64,000 bases of DNA, from positions 1,364,001 to 1,428,000 of the forward strand of contig NC_089439.1 of NCBI RefSeq assembly GCF_026210795.1. Direction: 5' to 3'. Source of the stretch: Rhizophagus irregularis. Its lineage: Eukaryota > Glomeromycota > Glomeromycetes > Glomerales > Glomeraceae. The translations under genes were made by a program, and so were the position numbers. Below the pieces are notes generated by a model that saw only the letters and a program-made list of their open reading frames with translations, was not told where the DNA came from and ran no database searches. Within the stretch, counting starts at the first letter, position 1; each line of letters starts with the position of its first letter. Positions 42,826-52,686 of this stretch are shown in pieces.

Positions 42826-43568
42826 GGGTTCAATTGTCTAATTCGAAACCATTGTACCTGAATTCTAAGAGCAGCTATCTGTTGGAAAAGTCTATTTCTA
42901 AGTCTCCCTAATGTCTGAATCCCAAAACGCACCCTATTATTAGCATGTGCTAGCTGTGCATTAACCTGTCCAAGTTGCGCATTAACCAATACAAGTTGTC
43001 CTCCAGTCCGAGTAGCCCTCAGCCGCCAATGATTTAAAAGGATATTACCACGATTTACAGCATTTTGAGCCTCATTACGATCCCTTACTGCTTGAGTATA
43101 ATGTGCTTGTAATACATTACGTTCATGTCGTGCCTGATTACGTTCACCTATAGCCCGTCGACGAAGCTCTACCATAGTATCATAATCTCTTTGCAGGTTA
43201 TGGTTTTCTTTTATGAAATTATCATTGGCAGCACGTATAATAACTAATTGACGTTCTAAATTAGTAAACGTTTCATCAAATGCATTTATCTTACCTTGTG
43301 CAAAAACTAACAAATCTTTTGTAATACCAAGTTCTTCATGTTTTGCTTTACAGCGATACATTAATATATTAATAATATGTTTGATTTGATTATTTGCCTT
43401 CTGTATCTCTGAATCAACAGTTAAACGACCCCTGGTAATCAATAAATTTGCATGAGCCTTTAGTATTCTAACTAATTCATCATCGTCTTTTTCATTGACC
43501 AAGTGTGCAGGAGGCGGTCCAGTAGGTTCTGAAGGAGTATAAACTGGAATTGGTGTTGATGTCGACAT
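42786..43568 (-). CDS. Coiled-coil N-terminal region of the Gag-like cassette (260-aa ORF)
   Basis: From ATG 43568 the protein starts with a Pro-rich segment (MSTSTPIPVYTPSEPTGPPP). It is then almost entirely a charged coiled coil (about residues 25-245) and ends with NPPPPILNNPLE. Element 2 has a matching coiled coil ending in NNPPVIQQP directly fused to its Gag domain, so this ORF and the following one (from about 42825, -1 frame) represent one polyprotein split by a shift near 42790. It is divergent from the ATPase gene, with 31 bp between the start codons. Confidence 0.65.
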   Translation of the reverse strand: MSTSTPIPVYTPSEPTGPPPAHLVNEKDDDELVRILKAHANLLITRGRLTVDSEIQKANNQIKHIINILMYRCKAKHEELGITKDLLVFAQGKINAFDETFTNLERQLVIIRAANDNFIKENHNLQRDYDTMVELRRRAIGERNQARHERNVLQAHYTQAVRDRNEAQNAVNRGNILLNHWRLRATRTGGQLVLVNAQLGQVNAQLAHANNRVRFGIQTLGRLRNRLFQQIAALRIQVQWFRIRQLNPPPPILNNPLETI

Positions 43569-43599
43569 AGTATTTAAACTAAGTTAGAATAAAATTCAA

Positions 43600-44457
43600 A
43601 TGGATCTTTATGTATACAATTTGGACGAGTACACGACCGACTCAAGACAAGGCAATGAGTTTGCTCCATCATGGCCCTTTCGATTAGCCGTAGTAGGTAG
43701 CTCAGACTCAGGTAAGACAACTATGATCATTAATTTGTTAATGGGTGACAAGAAAGCAAAGGAGGATGGTAATCGGTATGTACTATGTGATGCAGTACTT
43801 TTAGTTGGCAGATATCTTGACGAGCCGAAGTGGGCAGTTGTACATGAATTTTTCGAAGAGGAGAAAATCCCATTCACTGCAGTAACCCATAGTGAGATTC
43901 CAGAGATTGACTCCTTCGACCCTACTCAAGCTACTGTGGTAATCTTCGAGGATCTGATGGATGCACCTAAAAAAATCCAGGATCTCATCACTGGTTACTT
44001 TACACATGGACGACACAAAAATATTTCATGTATTTATGTAGCCCAAAGATTCTTTGCCATTCCTAAGGCTATTCGAGAAAACGTTAACTACATCTCACTG
44101 CATGGAGGTCATGGGAGCCTTACAGATACCAAGAGAATCATCCGCCTATATACAGAAGAATCAGAGTCATTAGCACCAGTAATTGATGATCTTACTCTGC
44201 AACGTGAATTTGTAGTGTTTGATCTTAGACGGTCCAAAAGTGATCCACTGTCCATTCGAGTAAGATGGGATACTAGTCTCAGTTCTATCACAGAGCAATC
44301 TCAGTTCAATCCTAGTTCGATCTCAGTTCAATCTCAGTTTGATCCAAGTTTGAACCCAGTTCGATCTCAGTCTGAACCCAGTTCAATCACAGTTCGATCC
44401 AAGTTTAGTCCCTATGGTCAGAAAGCTGTATTTGAAGCAAAAAAGGTGGACACTTGA
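43600..44457 (+). CDS. A32-like DNA packaging ATPase (FtsK/HerA superfamily, 285 aa)
   Basis: This is the genome-packaging ATPase typical of Polintons and large DNA viruses. Walker A is GSSDSGKTT (residues 33-41), Walker B is TVVIFEDL (112-119) with acidic residues, and a motif III-like SCIYVAQRF (143-151) follows. The length suits the family. The C-terminal 50 residues hold a serine/glutamine repeat (SQFNPSS / SQFDPSL / SQSEPSS / SKFSP) of unknown role. The ORF is intact, and its stop overlaps the start of the next gene by 4 bp (ATGA at 44454-44457), suggesting coupled expression. A packaging motor implies that the element once formed particles. Confidence 0.85.
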   Translation: MDLYVYNLDEYTTDSRQGNEFAPSWPFRLAVVGSSDSGKTTMIINLLMGDKKAKEDGNRYVLCDAVLLVGRYLDEPKWAVVHEFFEEEKIPFTAVTHSEIPEIDSFDPTQATVVIFEDLMDAPKKIQDLITGYFTHGRHKNISCIYVAQRFFAIPKAIRENVNYISLHGGHGSLTDTKRIIRLYTEESESLAPVIDDLTLQREFVVFDLRRSKSDPLSIRVRWDTSLSSITEQSQFNPSSISVQSQFDPSLNPVRSQSEPSSITVRSKFSPYGQKAVFEAKKVDT

Positions 44458-44822
44458 TTGAATTTGCTCGGGTATTTCCATCCCCTAAAGAACGTCAACA
44501 TTTACTTGTACCTGGTGTCTTAGCCAAGAATGCAGATACCTGGATTAAATATGTCTTTCGGGAAGCTTATGGACTCTCTGGTAAGACCCTAGGAGCTGAC
44601 TTTCAGGATTTCTTAGCAAAAGTACAGGGTAGGACTGCAAAGACTGAAACTCTGAAAACTGAGAATGTGAAGGAGTTATTCTCCCGATATGAAGCCCTGA
44701 AGTCTAGTCGCCCTCTGGATAATAAACAAATAATAGAAGGTATTGAAGTCCTTCTACAGATCTTTTCTAAGAGCCACATGGACCGTCGAGCATTACAAGT
44801 AGGGATTAATAGTATCTTGTAA
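44454..44822 (+). CDS. Hypothetical element protein (122 aa)
   Basis: An intact ORF overlapping the ATPase stop by 4 bp. It is alpha-helical and charged (EFARVFPSPKERQHLLVPGV, AKNADTWIKYVFREAYGLSG). Its end overlaps the 3' end of the opposite RPB10-like gene by 17 bp. No domain is recognised; the position behind the packaging ATPase suggests a morphogenesis role, as inference only. Confidence 0.55.
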   Translation: MIEFARVFPSPKERQHLLVPGVLAKNADTWIKYVFREAYGLSGKTLGADFQDFLAKVQGRTAKTETLKTENVKELFSRYEALKSSRPLDNKQIIEGIEVLLQIFSKSHMDRRALQVGINSIL

Positions 44823-45366
44823 GAATATCAAGTAATTCGTCTGCAGAAGCTTTAAGAATCATAGCACTTTTTTTACGGCCTTCAAAGTCAATCCTTAACA
44901 TCTTAGCCTTCAACCCTATTGCTCCTAAAGCACGAGAAGCAAAGTTCTTAGTCATTGGATTACTTATATGATTTACATAGTTCTCATAGAATGTAGTGAA
45001 AGGCTCGTCAATACCATCTGGATATGTATCCCTTAGAAATTGATATAAAGCAATTTCTCCACTGTCATAACCTATGGCTATAAGCTGTTCGAGAAGCCAC
45101 TTCCTAATATCTTCATATGGCTCTCCATCCATAATATTCATATCCAGTTTTTGTGTAAACAATTGTGTAAAGTCCACATTACTTCCCCGACGAATGATCT
45201 GAACTAACTTATCCCTAGCAAGTCCCAAGGCTTGTAAAGGTTCACTCTCGTCGCCAATCTTCTTTATAATCTGTCTATACAACACGCTGGATAATCCTCT
45301 ATATGCTGTTTTTGGAGTGATTACTCCACAGTTTTGGCATTGGTTTATTACGATTGATGTTGACAT
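44806..45366 (-). CDS. RPB10-like zinc protein (186 aa)
   Basis: The N-terminal 60 residues follow the pattern of RNA polymerase subunit RPB10/RpoN: CQNCG near the start, a Tyr/Leu helix, and ALGLARDKLVQIIRRG, which parallels ALGL-x-R-x-C-C-R-R of RPB10. The second zinc pair (CC) is replaced, so zinc binding may be lost. The C-terminal 120 residues (PYEDIRKWLLEQLIAIGYDS; NYVNHISNPMTKNFASRALG) are helical and unknown. RPB10 homologues occur in large DNA viruses, where they belong to the viral RNA polymerase. None of the large subunits is in this element. The ORF is intact. Confidence 0.5.
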   Translation of the reverse strand: MSTSIVINQCQNCGVITPKTAYRGLSSVLYRQIIKKIGDESEPLQALGLARDKLVQIIRRGSNVDFTQLFTQKLDMNIMDGEPYEDIRKWLLEQLIAIGYDSGEIALYQFLRDTYPDGIDEPFTTFYENYVNHISNPMTKNFASRALGAIGLKAKMLRIDFEGRKKSAMILKASADELLDILTRYY

Positions 45367-45411
45367 GGCTATCTTTCTTTATGTAAAAAAGAATTATTCA
45401 AAATTAAGTAA

Positions 45412-46065
45412 CTATTCGGAGCAGTCCTTGCACAACTTGTCCGTTAAGTCACTTGGGCTTACAGGCATGAGACATTCTCTACACAACTCAATATTAAGCT
45501 CTGCAAGTCTCGGGGTATGGTCCTCCAAAGTTCATGGACGATCGGAAGGACCGGAGGAAGGTGTCCCGTTAGTCGTATCTTGCTGTAAGATAAAATCATC
45601 ATATTCATCTTGGTCAGCCTGAATAGCGGCCCTGATTTGTTGTATATCATTGAAAGTTAACCGCTGCCCATCAAGATTTTCCTCATTATAGCGTGTTTCA
45701 TTGATGATTTCCTCTATAAGCGCCTCTTCTTCATAATGGACAAGGTAGTAATCCTCAACTACCTCATAGTCACTCTCAATCAGTCTATGATATGTTCTAG
45801 TACCACGTCGAACATAACGTCCTGTATCTGTATTTAAATATACAGGTTGCTCTTCAGGTGGAGGTGCAGTTTGTCTACGGACAAGCCTTCCACCAATATA
45901 ATCATGGGATTCCATAACTATTCGATTAAAGGTATCTCCACCGATAATAATTGGACGTCCAGTTATAGGGTTAGCTATATAAGGGTAAGACATGTCTTTT
46001 TTTCTGTATGTGTCTACATACCTAATAGTTTTCTTCAATTTATAATAACCAAGTGACATGGTCAT
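45412..46065 (-). CDS. Adaptor-like protein with NPxTGR motif and C-terminal zinc motif, one in-frame TGA
   Basis: The protein contains NPITGRPIIIGGDTFNRIV at about residues 32-50 and a second, weaker copy (TDTGRYVRRGTRTYHRLIE). 'NPxTGRxIxxGGxTYxxL' is the signature of the 2-cysteine adaptor domain of large DNA viruses, here without the flanking cysteines. A TGA at 45534-45532 splits the frame. The unshifted continuation encodes RLAELNIELCRECLMPV and KLCKDCSE, a two-CxxC zinc motif that resembles the C-terminus (TLCDECLMPTRSHECDC) of a protein in element 2. The function is unknown, probably a scaffold. Confidence 0.55.
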
Positions 46066-46156
46066 CAGTCCTTATCAAAAATGCAAGGATACCTGATGAT
46101 AAGGTTACATGGTCATCAATCCTTGTCGAAAAAATGCAAGGATACCTGATAAATAA
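46056..46156. repeat. Direct repeat, two units of about 51 bp
   Basis: ACATGGTCATCARTCCTT...ATGCAAGGATACCTGAT occurs twice in tandem at the 5' end of the adaptor gene. The rest of the intergenic region (to 46490) shows no gene. Confidence 0.7.
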
Positions 46157-46490
46157 GTTACTGGGTTATTGGCCTAGAATGCATTCATGGAAAAACTATG
46201 GATTATATTACAGAAAATGTGAACGGAGTTCATGTCACGTGATACCCTGAACAAATGTGTAGAGTGTCACGTGATTTCATGCGGTACGTAGATCATTTCC
46301 TTTTTGGGCGATACCCGTTCCACAAAAAATCGATTTTGGTAAAAATGCGTTTGGAATCTTGTGTAACATAAATTTCCTTTTTCGGTAATTCGGGATTACG
46401 CGGTAATGCCGGCCGGATCTAAAAAATATGACTCTGCAGGGTAATTCCTACGAAAGTCAAGTACAAAATGCTTACTCCTGTTGAGTCCAT

Positions 46491-46877
46491 TCATACCACT
46501 CCCCAAGGATCGCCTCCCCATCTATGTTCACTTAATGCATGCTCTATGGTTTCCCTCTCTTGGGGGTCCACGACCATCCCATTCCTAAGCATTTTCTCCA
46601 TAATATAAAGCTGATCCTCGGTGAGGCGGTCTATCCATCTTTTATAGAAGTCGTTTACATCTTCAAATGTTATCCAGTCAACATTCCCTTTTTCGAATGG
46701 CTTTCCAAGAGCTCGGACATACCCGATCGTAGTGGCATAATTTTTCCACCTCTTATATGCCTCTTGACGAACTTCCTGCCACCACACTCTATCTACCTTA
46801 CTCACTGCAATAAGGTCAGTATCCGGGATCTTTGCGACAATGCGTTTGACTATTTCTACTGGTAATCGGTCCAACAT
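46491..46877 (-). CDS. F-box protein (128 aa)
   Basis: The N-terminus LDRLPVEIVKRIVAKIPDTD, followed by LIAVSKVDRVW, is an F-box, the motif that docks on SKP1 in SCF ubiquitin ligases. The remainder (KRWKNYATTIGYVRALGKPF; ERETIEHALSEHRWGG) has no recognised substrate domain. The ORF is intact and starts at the first ATG. A mobile element with an F-box gene could steer host ubiquitination; that is inference. Confidence 0.7.
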   Translation of the reverse strand: MLDRLPVEIVKRIVAKIPDTDLIAVSKVDRVWWQEVRQEAYKRWKNYATTIGYVRALGKPFEKGNVDWITFEDVNDFYKRWIDRLTEDQLYIMEKMLRNGMVVDPQERETIEHALSEHRWGGDPWGVV

Positions 46878-46981
46878 GATGTTATATTACTTATACTATA
46901 GCTATCTTCAATTACTGTATGCCTATTACACATGGATAAATAGACTAAATTCGTACAGGATCGTAGGACCACAGGAGCCGC

Positions 46982-47452
46982 TTATGCAAGAAGTTCTGTT
47001 AAGGTTTTCTCAGCCTCATTTTTAGTAATAGCTCGCTTTGGGGGACCGGTTGATGAGTCCTTAGTCACATTATAATACAATTCGAAGAGGACCTCAAGCT
47101 TATCTAGGAGAGCTTGTTTATTGTTGTATGATTCACGGATTTTTGCTATCTTAGCAGTATATGCCGCATTATCTGGGAAGAGTTTTCTGGCCACGAACTT
47201 CACATATGATACAGGAGAATTTGCCATCTGGATTCGCTTGATATACTTCACATGATCCTGGACAAGGTAGCTGGTTTTGCTAAACCCAGATACTAATGCG
47301 ACTACTATAGTGTCTTTCAATGCACGGATAATCTTGAGGACAGTTTCATCAGAGACAATGGTGAACTGATTGTGTGATGCATCATAAATAACTTTATCAC
47401 TAATGCTGTTAGTGCTGTTAATAATGCTTGCTAATTCGGTATATGTTGACAT
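46982..47452 (-). CDS. Hypothetical element protein (156 aa)
   Basis: An intact helical ORF (MSTYTELASIINSTNSISDK; VLKIIRALKDTIVVALVSGF; NKQALLDKLEVLFELYYNVT). One hydrophobic patch around residue 50 is too short to be a clear membrane segment. It lies between the F-box and polymerase genes on the same strand. No family is recognised. Confidence 0.55.
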   Translation of the reverse strand: MSTYTELASIINSTNSISDKVIYDASHNQFTIVSDETVLKIIRALKDTIVVALVSGFSKTSYLVQDHVKYIKRIQMANSPVSYVKFVARKLFPDNAAYTAKIAKIRESYNNKQALLDKLEVLFELYYNVTKDSSTGPPKRAITKNEAEKTLTELLA

Positions 47453-47565
47453 GATTCCTTATACTTTTTTGTACTTTGTAATAAATAGGAATCTTCAAAT
47501 TGACTTTACATTCAAGCAAGAAAAAATATATATACCTACTGTAAATCCAACCGCATTCTTGGCAA

Positions 47566-49446
47566 TCATGTCCAGATAACCTTGTTTGCATTTTTCACAT
47601 GGCAGTATCCTGCAGTTTCAAACTTGAGAGCTTTCAATGCTTTGGATGCATTTTCTGGACAAGTGATAAGTGTAGGACTACTCGGCTGTTCCTCTAGAAT
47701 AAATCCATCTGTATGGATGCGTCGTACTTTATCCTTATATGGTTCTAATAACTCTGAAGTCGTCTTCCGTCCATGTGCTAATAAGAATGGAGCGATCCTA
47801 GGATACTCACCCTTGAAGGGACTACCTGGGTTTGTAAACTGAAATCGCCACTGGTCAGATCCTACTGGTACGATGGAGTCAAGTGTGTGGCCTTCTGGAA
47901 ACTTGAATGGATCTGTTTGATCTGTGGTGAGTGTCTTGTAATTGCGTTTCCTCTGGCAGAGTGCTCCCCATAGTGTATTGAGAACTCTTTTTGCAACACG
48001 ACCGGCCACGCCACCCTGGTTCTTTATATTGAAGAGAAAGTAGACATACTCACCAAATATTACAGTCCCAGGAATTCTTGCTTCTCTGTCATATATCAAG
48101 GCATTTGGCTTTCCATCCTGGATTAACTGTATATCGAGTCCAAGTTTCTTTGCTCGTTGTAAGTCAATGAATGTATAGACTCCCCTCTTATTCTGTCAGA
48201 AGAGAATGTCATTACCACTTACCTTGCCCTTGGGCGCTCCCTAGGAGCTAGCACGAAATAATCCATACAAGGCATAACCTCTATGGTCTACAAAGTCTTT
48301 GAGTATTTGAAACTTACCTTGTCGGATTGGAAAGTTTGCATTTGATTGCTGAATACTTGGATACAAACTTGTCACGTCGTATTGCCTTCCATAGCCCTTC
48401 CATTCATTGTCTGCCCAGATAAGACCTCCCATCATTGCATCACTTATCCACTCTGCTTCGACTGGGTCAAGAGGATCATTGGCTGGAACCCCTACACTAA
48501 ACCGTTCAAAAAGCCAGAGTGCAGTTCTCTTGTACGACCAGTTGTGGTAAGATAAGTCGATTCCTAGACCGAACTTCTTTGTAGCCTGTAGGAAGGAATC
48601 CCGCTCTTCATGGATCCTCTGGTATGTTTCCTCAAGTGTTTCATATATTCCAGTTTTACAATTCTTCTCGATAGGGATGAAGGAGTAACTATCAGAGTTC
48701 TTACCTTTCTGAAACTGTCCAACTGTAAGAGACTTAACTGTCTTACCATTGTATATTGTTACTACATTATTAACCCCATCTTCACGATAAACAAAGGGAG
48801 ACTTTTGTTTTCTATCTAATTTGCTAGGGTGGAGTCTTCCGGGATTCAGTGCAAGAGAGTAGTGGCCTTCAGACAGGATAAGTGTTGCACGTCTGTCAGA
48901 TTTGCTCTTGGAAATTCGAGTGGAATCCCCTACAATATTAAGTGCAAGGCTTCCTGCAAGTTGTTCAACCTTATCCATATATGAGACTGGAACTGGAGCA
49001 TCACGATTGAGACCTAATGCCTTTTTGATATACTCGGGCTTTTCGATTGACTTTGGCATTTTAGAGAATGTGCCGTAGATATATTTCAGGCATTCATACA
49101 GGCAATCATTTAGCTCCCCGTTGCAACCCCCTGCAACCGGTGGGGCATCTCTTACATAAATTATGAATCGTTCAAAATAATCAGGGTCTGCGTCATCCGG
49201 TAGTTGTGCTTCGTCGTAGTGGTCCAAGAGTGAGAAGAGGCTGGCTGGTTGGTTTCCTGATGTCCATCCACCGGGTTTCCAGTTTTCATAGGGGAGCAGA
49301 ATCTGAAATTTATGTGTCGGATACCGGGATTGGAGTCGCTGTCCAAGTCTTGCTATTGCTCCTCTGGAAAATCTTGCGCCTGAATACTGTAATTCTTTGA
49401 TATCCGGTCTTGTAGGTAAAGCACGGACAATCTCTGAATAAACCAT
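47566..49446 (-). CDS. B-family (protein-primed type) DNA polymerase with OTU-like N-terminal region, two in-frame stops
   Basis: This is the replicative polymerase of element 1. Motif A is YDVTSLYPSIQQ, motif B is KRVLNTLWGALCQRKRN and motif C is IHTDGFI; the order and spacing fit PolB, and 'SLYPS' with 'TDG' resembles linear-plasmid and virus polymerases. The frame is interrupted by TAG at 48243-48241 and TGA at 48198-48196 but is never shifted; coding sequence continues between and after them (RGVYTFIDLQRAKKLGLDI). The N-terminal 250 residues include NGELNDCLYECLK and EGHYSLAL, resembling the Cys and His boxes of OTU proteases. No complete 3'-5' exonuclease motif set was recognised. The sequence is clearly different from the polymerase of element 2. 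Confidence 0.75.
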
Positions 49447-49530
49447 TTGATGTATTTATGAATTGTGTTCAGTTGTAATATAGGTTTTTTTATACAAAAA
49501 ATATAAGATAACTAAGAAGTGCTTATCTTA

Positions 49531-52094
49531 TTAAAAGGAGTCAATCTTGCTGCATACACGATCAAGATCCTCTTCATCCCAGTCGTCGACAATTCCATTG
49601 GCGGCTTCCCATTCACGTTCCATATCAGTTTTTGGACGTTCCTCTGGGATTTCTCGTGCTTTACCCTTATTCATCTTCATAGTTTCATAACCAGAGGTGG
49701 TAGGGATAATCTCGGCATCACGATCCTCCTTGTATACTCTTATTAGATCTGCAAGTTCTTTACGGCTAGGTGTTTTAGGTAAGTTCCCATTATATTCGAT
49801 CCAGTCCTTGAAGCGGTCTACTACCTCCCTAAGGTAATACTGGTACTCGTTCTCAATACGTGTTGTGGGACATTCCTCTACTTCAAACGCGAGTATTTCC
49901 CAGTCATAGTCGTCTGACACGTCTTGGTACTTAGCCCATAAATCCTTACCTGTATTGTAGAGATCATTGAAGACCTGGTCCTTTGAATTCTTGACCCATG
50001 GCTTACGATCCTATCGGTGCCTTTTATGCCAAGCCCAGTGTGCTCGAGTACCTTCCTTTGGTTCAGAGTTTCAGTCAACTTCTAGTTCTGTGTCGGGTTC
50101 TGGGATAGGTTGCTCTTTGAGAGTCAGTTCTACTACGGGTTCTGTAGAAGATTTGGAATCTGTGAGAGATTCGGATTTTGCAGAAGATTCTGCAGGAGAC
50201 TCGGATTGTTGCTCAGGAACTTGGTCTGCAGTTGTAGGATCTGAGTCAGATAGCAAGTCATCATCAGCTTCAAATGCAGGTTCCTCAGCAGGCGGCTCAT
50301 TTTCTTGATCAGGTTCCTCATCAGATAGATAACAATCTGAGAAACTGTCTATAATTTCATCAGTATCTGACTCTATGGAAGCTGGAGATTCCTCAGGAAT
50401 AGGATCCTCTTTGATGACAGGTGCAGGTTTTACCTTCAAGCAATAAGGCTTAGGTGGTACTGGTGGAGGAGCCTTTTTGGCAACTAGTTGCTCTTCAGTA
50501 GGTTTTTCTTCAACAGGTTTCTCAACAACTAACTCCACTTTCTCTTGATCTACTTGCGATTTACTAGCTGGATTATATATATTTGCCAAGAACTTCTCCA
50601 AGGCATTTGGATCAGATGTGGGCTTCTCAGGAGTTTCTATATCTATTCCTTCTATATTGATTTCATCTGTTTCATGGATCCATTTTTTGCCGAGGTATTT
50701 CTTGTAAAGATCCTCCCTGGATATGCTATATACTTGGGTTAACTTTTTATTTATATAAGTCCGATTACTATTTATACTCAACTCATTTGATAGGATTCTA
50801 GAAGCGTTTATCTTTGATAATGGTAAGATGCAATGAGTTTCACAGTATGAAGTATATACCCTATAAAATTCTTGAACAGGTAGGTCGGTTATATGATTTT
50901 TTACTATGAGGTAAGTGTCCTTTATGAATTGAAATAGGGGTGGAAGAGTCGATATGATGTGATCCTGCTTAGATGTTGTCATAGGTGGTGGATTCCCATT
51001 GAAGTCTGGGTAAGCGTCTGCAATGGCTCTCAAGTAAGCATAGAATGCCTCACTGGCGCCTGGGTATTTCATAGCGTCACTAAGTTTCTTAAAGTAGTTA
51101 AGGTCTCCCTTGCGGGATGGTGACACATCCAAGAACACTGTGCGCCTATCATCATTCTCCACTCTGAGAGCATTTTCATTAGTGAGTACAATGGTGGATA
51201 TAAAGTTTTTGTAATGTGTTGGCGTCTTGTATTTTTCATGGATTTCCATTATATTGCCTGTTACCTTATCCTTCAACGATCAATACAGATTATTCCACTG
51301 GCTTTTTTCTGTAGGCATTTCCTCGAGGAGGAGAAGAACCTTACCCTGTAATTGCCCATTGAAACTTCCAAGAATCGTTTAAGGATCGCTGGTCTTATAA
51401 ACAAGTTGAGTACCTAAAACACTACGTTGAATGAAATCTGTTATAATACTCTTACCCCAACCCTGTCCAGATTTCAGGTAGAGAATCGAATACATTTTCC
51501 TTCCAGCTGCCACACCGGCCAACCACTTTATGATATACTCAGTAAGATTCCAATCGCCTGAACACCAGATATCCTGAATGTGGGAGAAGATAAATTTAAC
51601 CGCGAGGTGGGTTGTAGATTCAAAAGTGGATATCGGACGCAGGATATGGAGGAATCCTGGAAAGATATTGAGATAAAGTTGGCCACCTAGTTTAAAGATA
51701 CGGGATTTTTGAGGGTCACAGGTAGCTACACATACAGTACTATATTCGATCATAAACCATTTGTTGATATTAAATTCAACCTTTTGTGAAGGACCCTGTT
51801 CAGATTGTGTGTAAAAGACTTTGGTAATTGGACGGATAAGTTTATTAATATTTTTATCAGGGATGTGCTCGAGGTTTTTGATTTCTGATCGCCACATGAA
51901 GACTCCATGTGGGTTGGAGCAGGGATAAAGTAACTGCAAAGATAACCTTTAGCTTGATTGAGATCCCTCATATTCTTTGCAGCGTTAATGAGCCGTTTAA
52001 GCTCATCAATACTAAAAGCCTTCTTCTGTTCACCGAACTTGGGGATAACTTGACCTTGAATGCTAGTTTGGGCAGTCATTTTTTGTTCTATCAA
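49531..52094 (-). CDS. SF3-type (D5/VirE-like) helicase, long frame broken by four stops and one shift
   Basis: The helicase acts with the polymerase in replication. Walker A is SGQGWGKSIITDF, Walker B is KVLLLLEEMP, and the downstream segment YKNFISTIVLTNENALRVEN...RRTVFLDVSPS matches SF3 motif C and the arginine-finger region. From 51939 to 49531 one frame is kept, interrupted by TAA (51381-51379), TGA (51282-51280), TGA (50073-50071) and TAG (50013-50011). The start lies in another frame (52094, MIEQKMTAQTSIQ), shifted near 51930. The C-terminal 300 residues are a Pro/Glu/Ser-rich acidic tail and a helical end (YDWEILAFEVEECPTTRIEN). Removing the nonsense codons would give about 850 residues, the size of D5-like primase-helicases; no primase motif is seen. 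Confidence 0.7.
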
Positions 52095-52351
52095 ATCGAG
52101 TACTAATTTATAGTTACCTAATCTTCAATTGCCGAATATTTTTCCAAAGATCTGCACTCCTACCAATTTACCCTCCTGTAGTCCTATGGTTCTGCAATTC
52201 TGCGGTCCTCCGGTTATATCTGGTTATCTTCTAGGGGTAAAAAAAAAACTATAAACCACGAACCTTTACGACTGCTCTAAATTTTCCCTTCCCCTTTTTC
52301 AAACTACATATATCTGAAATCCAAACCGCTCAAGAGCTCCTTTTACTATAG

Positions 52352-52657
52352 TTAGCTTTTTCTAGTGTCCGTTAACTCTTTACAAGCCTTTTGATATGCC
52401 TTCCATTCAAGTTTACGGAGGATACCCTCCTCCTCCAATTATTGGCCAAGAGCATCATTTGCTTTTTCCTTCTTTTCTACTGCCCTGTCGTATGCCTCCT
52501 CGGCTTTTTTATGCCGCTTCCAGAGTACTCGTTCAGCTTCAACTCTCCAGATTGGGCTGACTTCTAGAAGATGTGGCCCGAAATTGCTACTTGAAATGTG
52601 TTCCAGGATATGGCCTACAAGTTCGGGGATTACTGATACTGCGTGCGGGGTATACAT
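52352..52657 (-). CDS. Second small F-box protein, one in-frame TAA
   Basis: VIPELVGHILEHISSSNFGP, then HLLEVSPIWRVEAERVLWKR, is an F-box pattern. A TAA at 52441-52439 cuts the frame, which continues unshifted (LEEEGILRKLEWKAYQKACK) to a TAA at 52354-52352. It is the last gene before the right TIR, and the ATG lies just 30 bp from the TIR edge. Confidence 0.5.
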
Positions 52658-52686
52658 GTTATCTGTCCTTATAGGTTACTTATGGT

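Noticed and set aside
43608-44291. Minus-strand ORFs inside the packaging ATPase gene
   Set aside because: Shadows of a clearly coding plus-strand gene with Walker motifs.
40004-51381. Reading TGA as tryptophan (altered genetic code) to explain the interrupted frames
   Set aside because: Stops include TAG and TAA as well as TGA, intact genes here use TGG for Trp, and the pattern fits C-to-T or G-to-A decay of transposons better.
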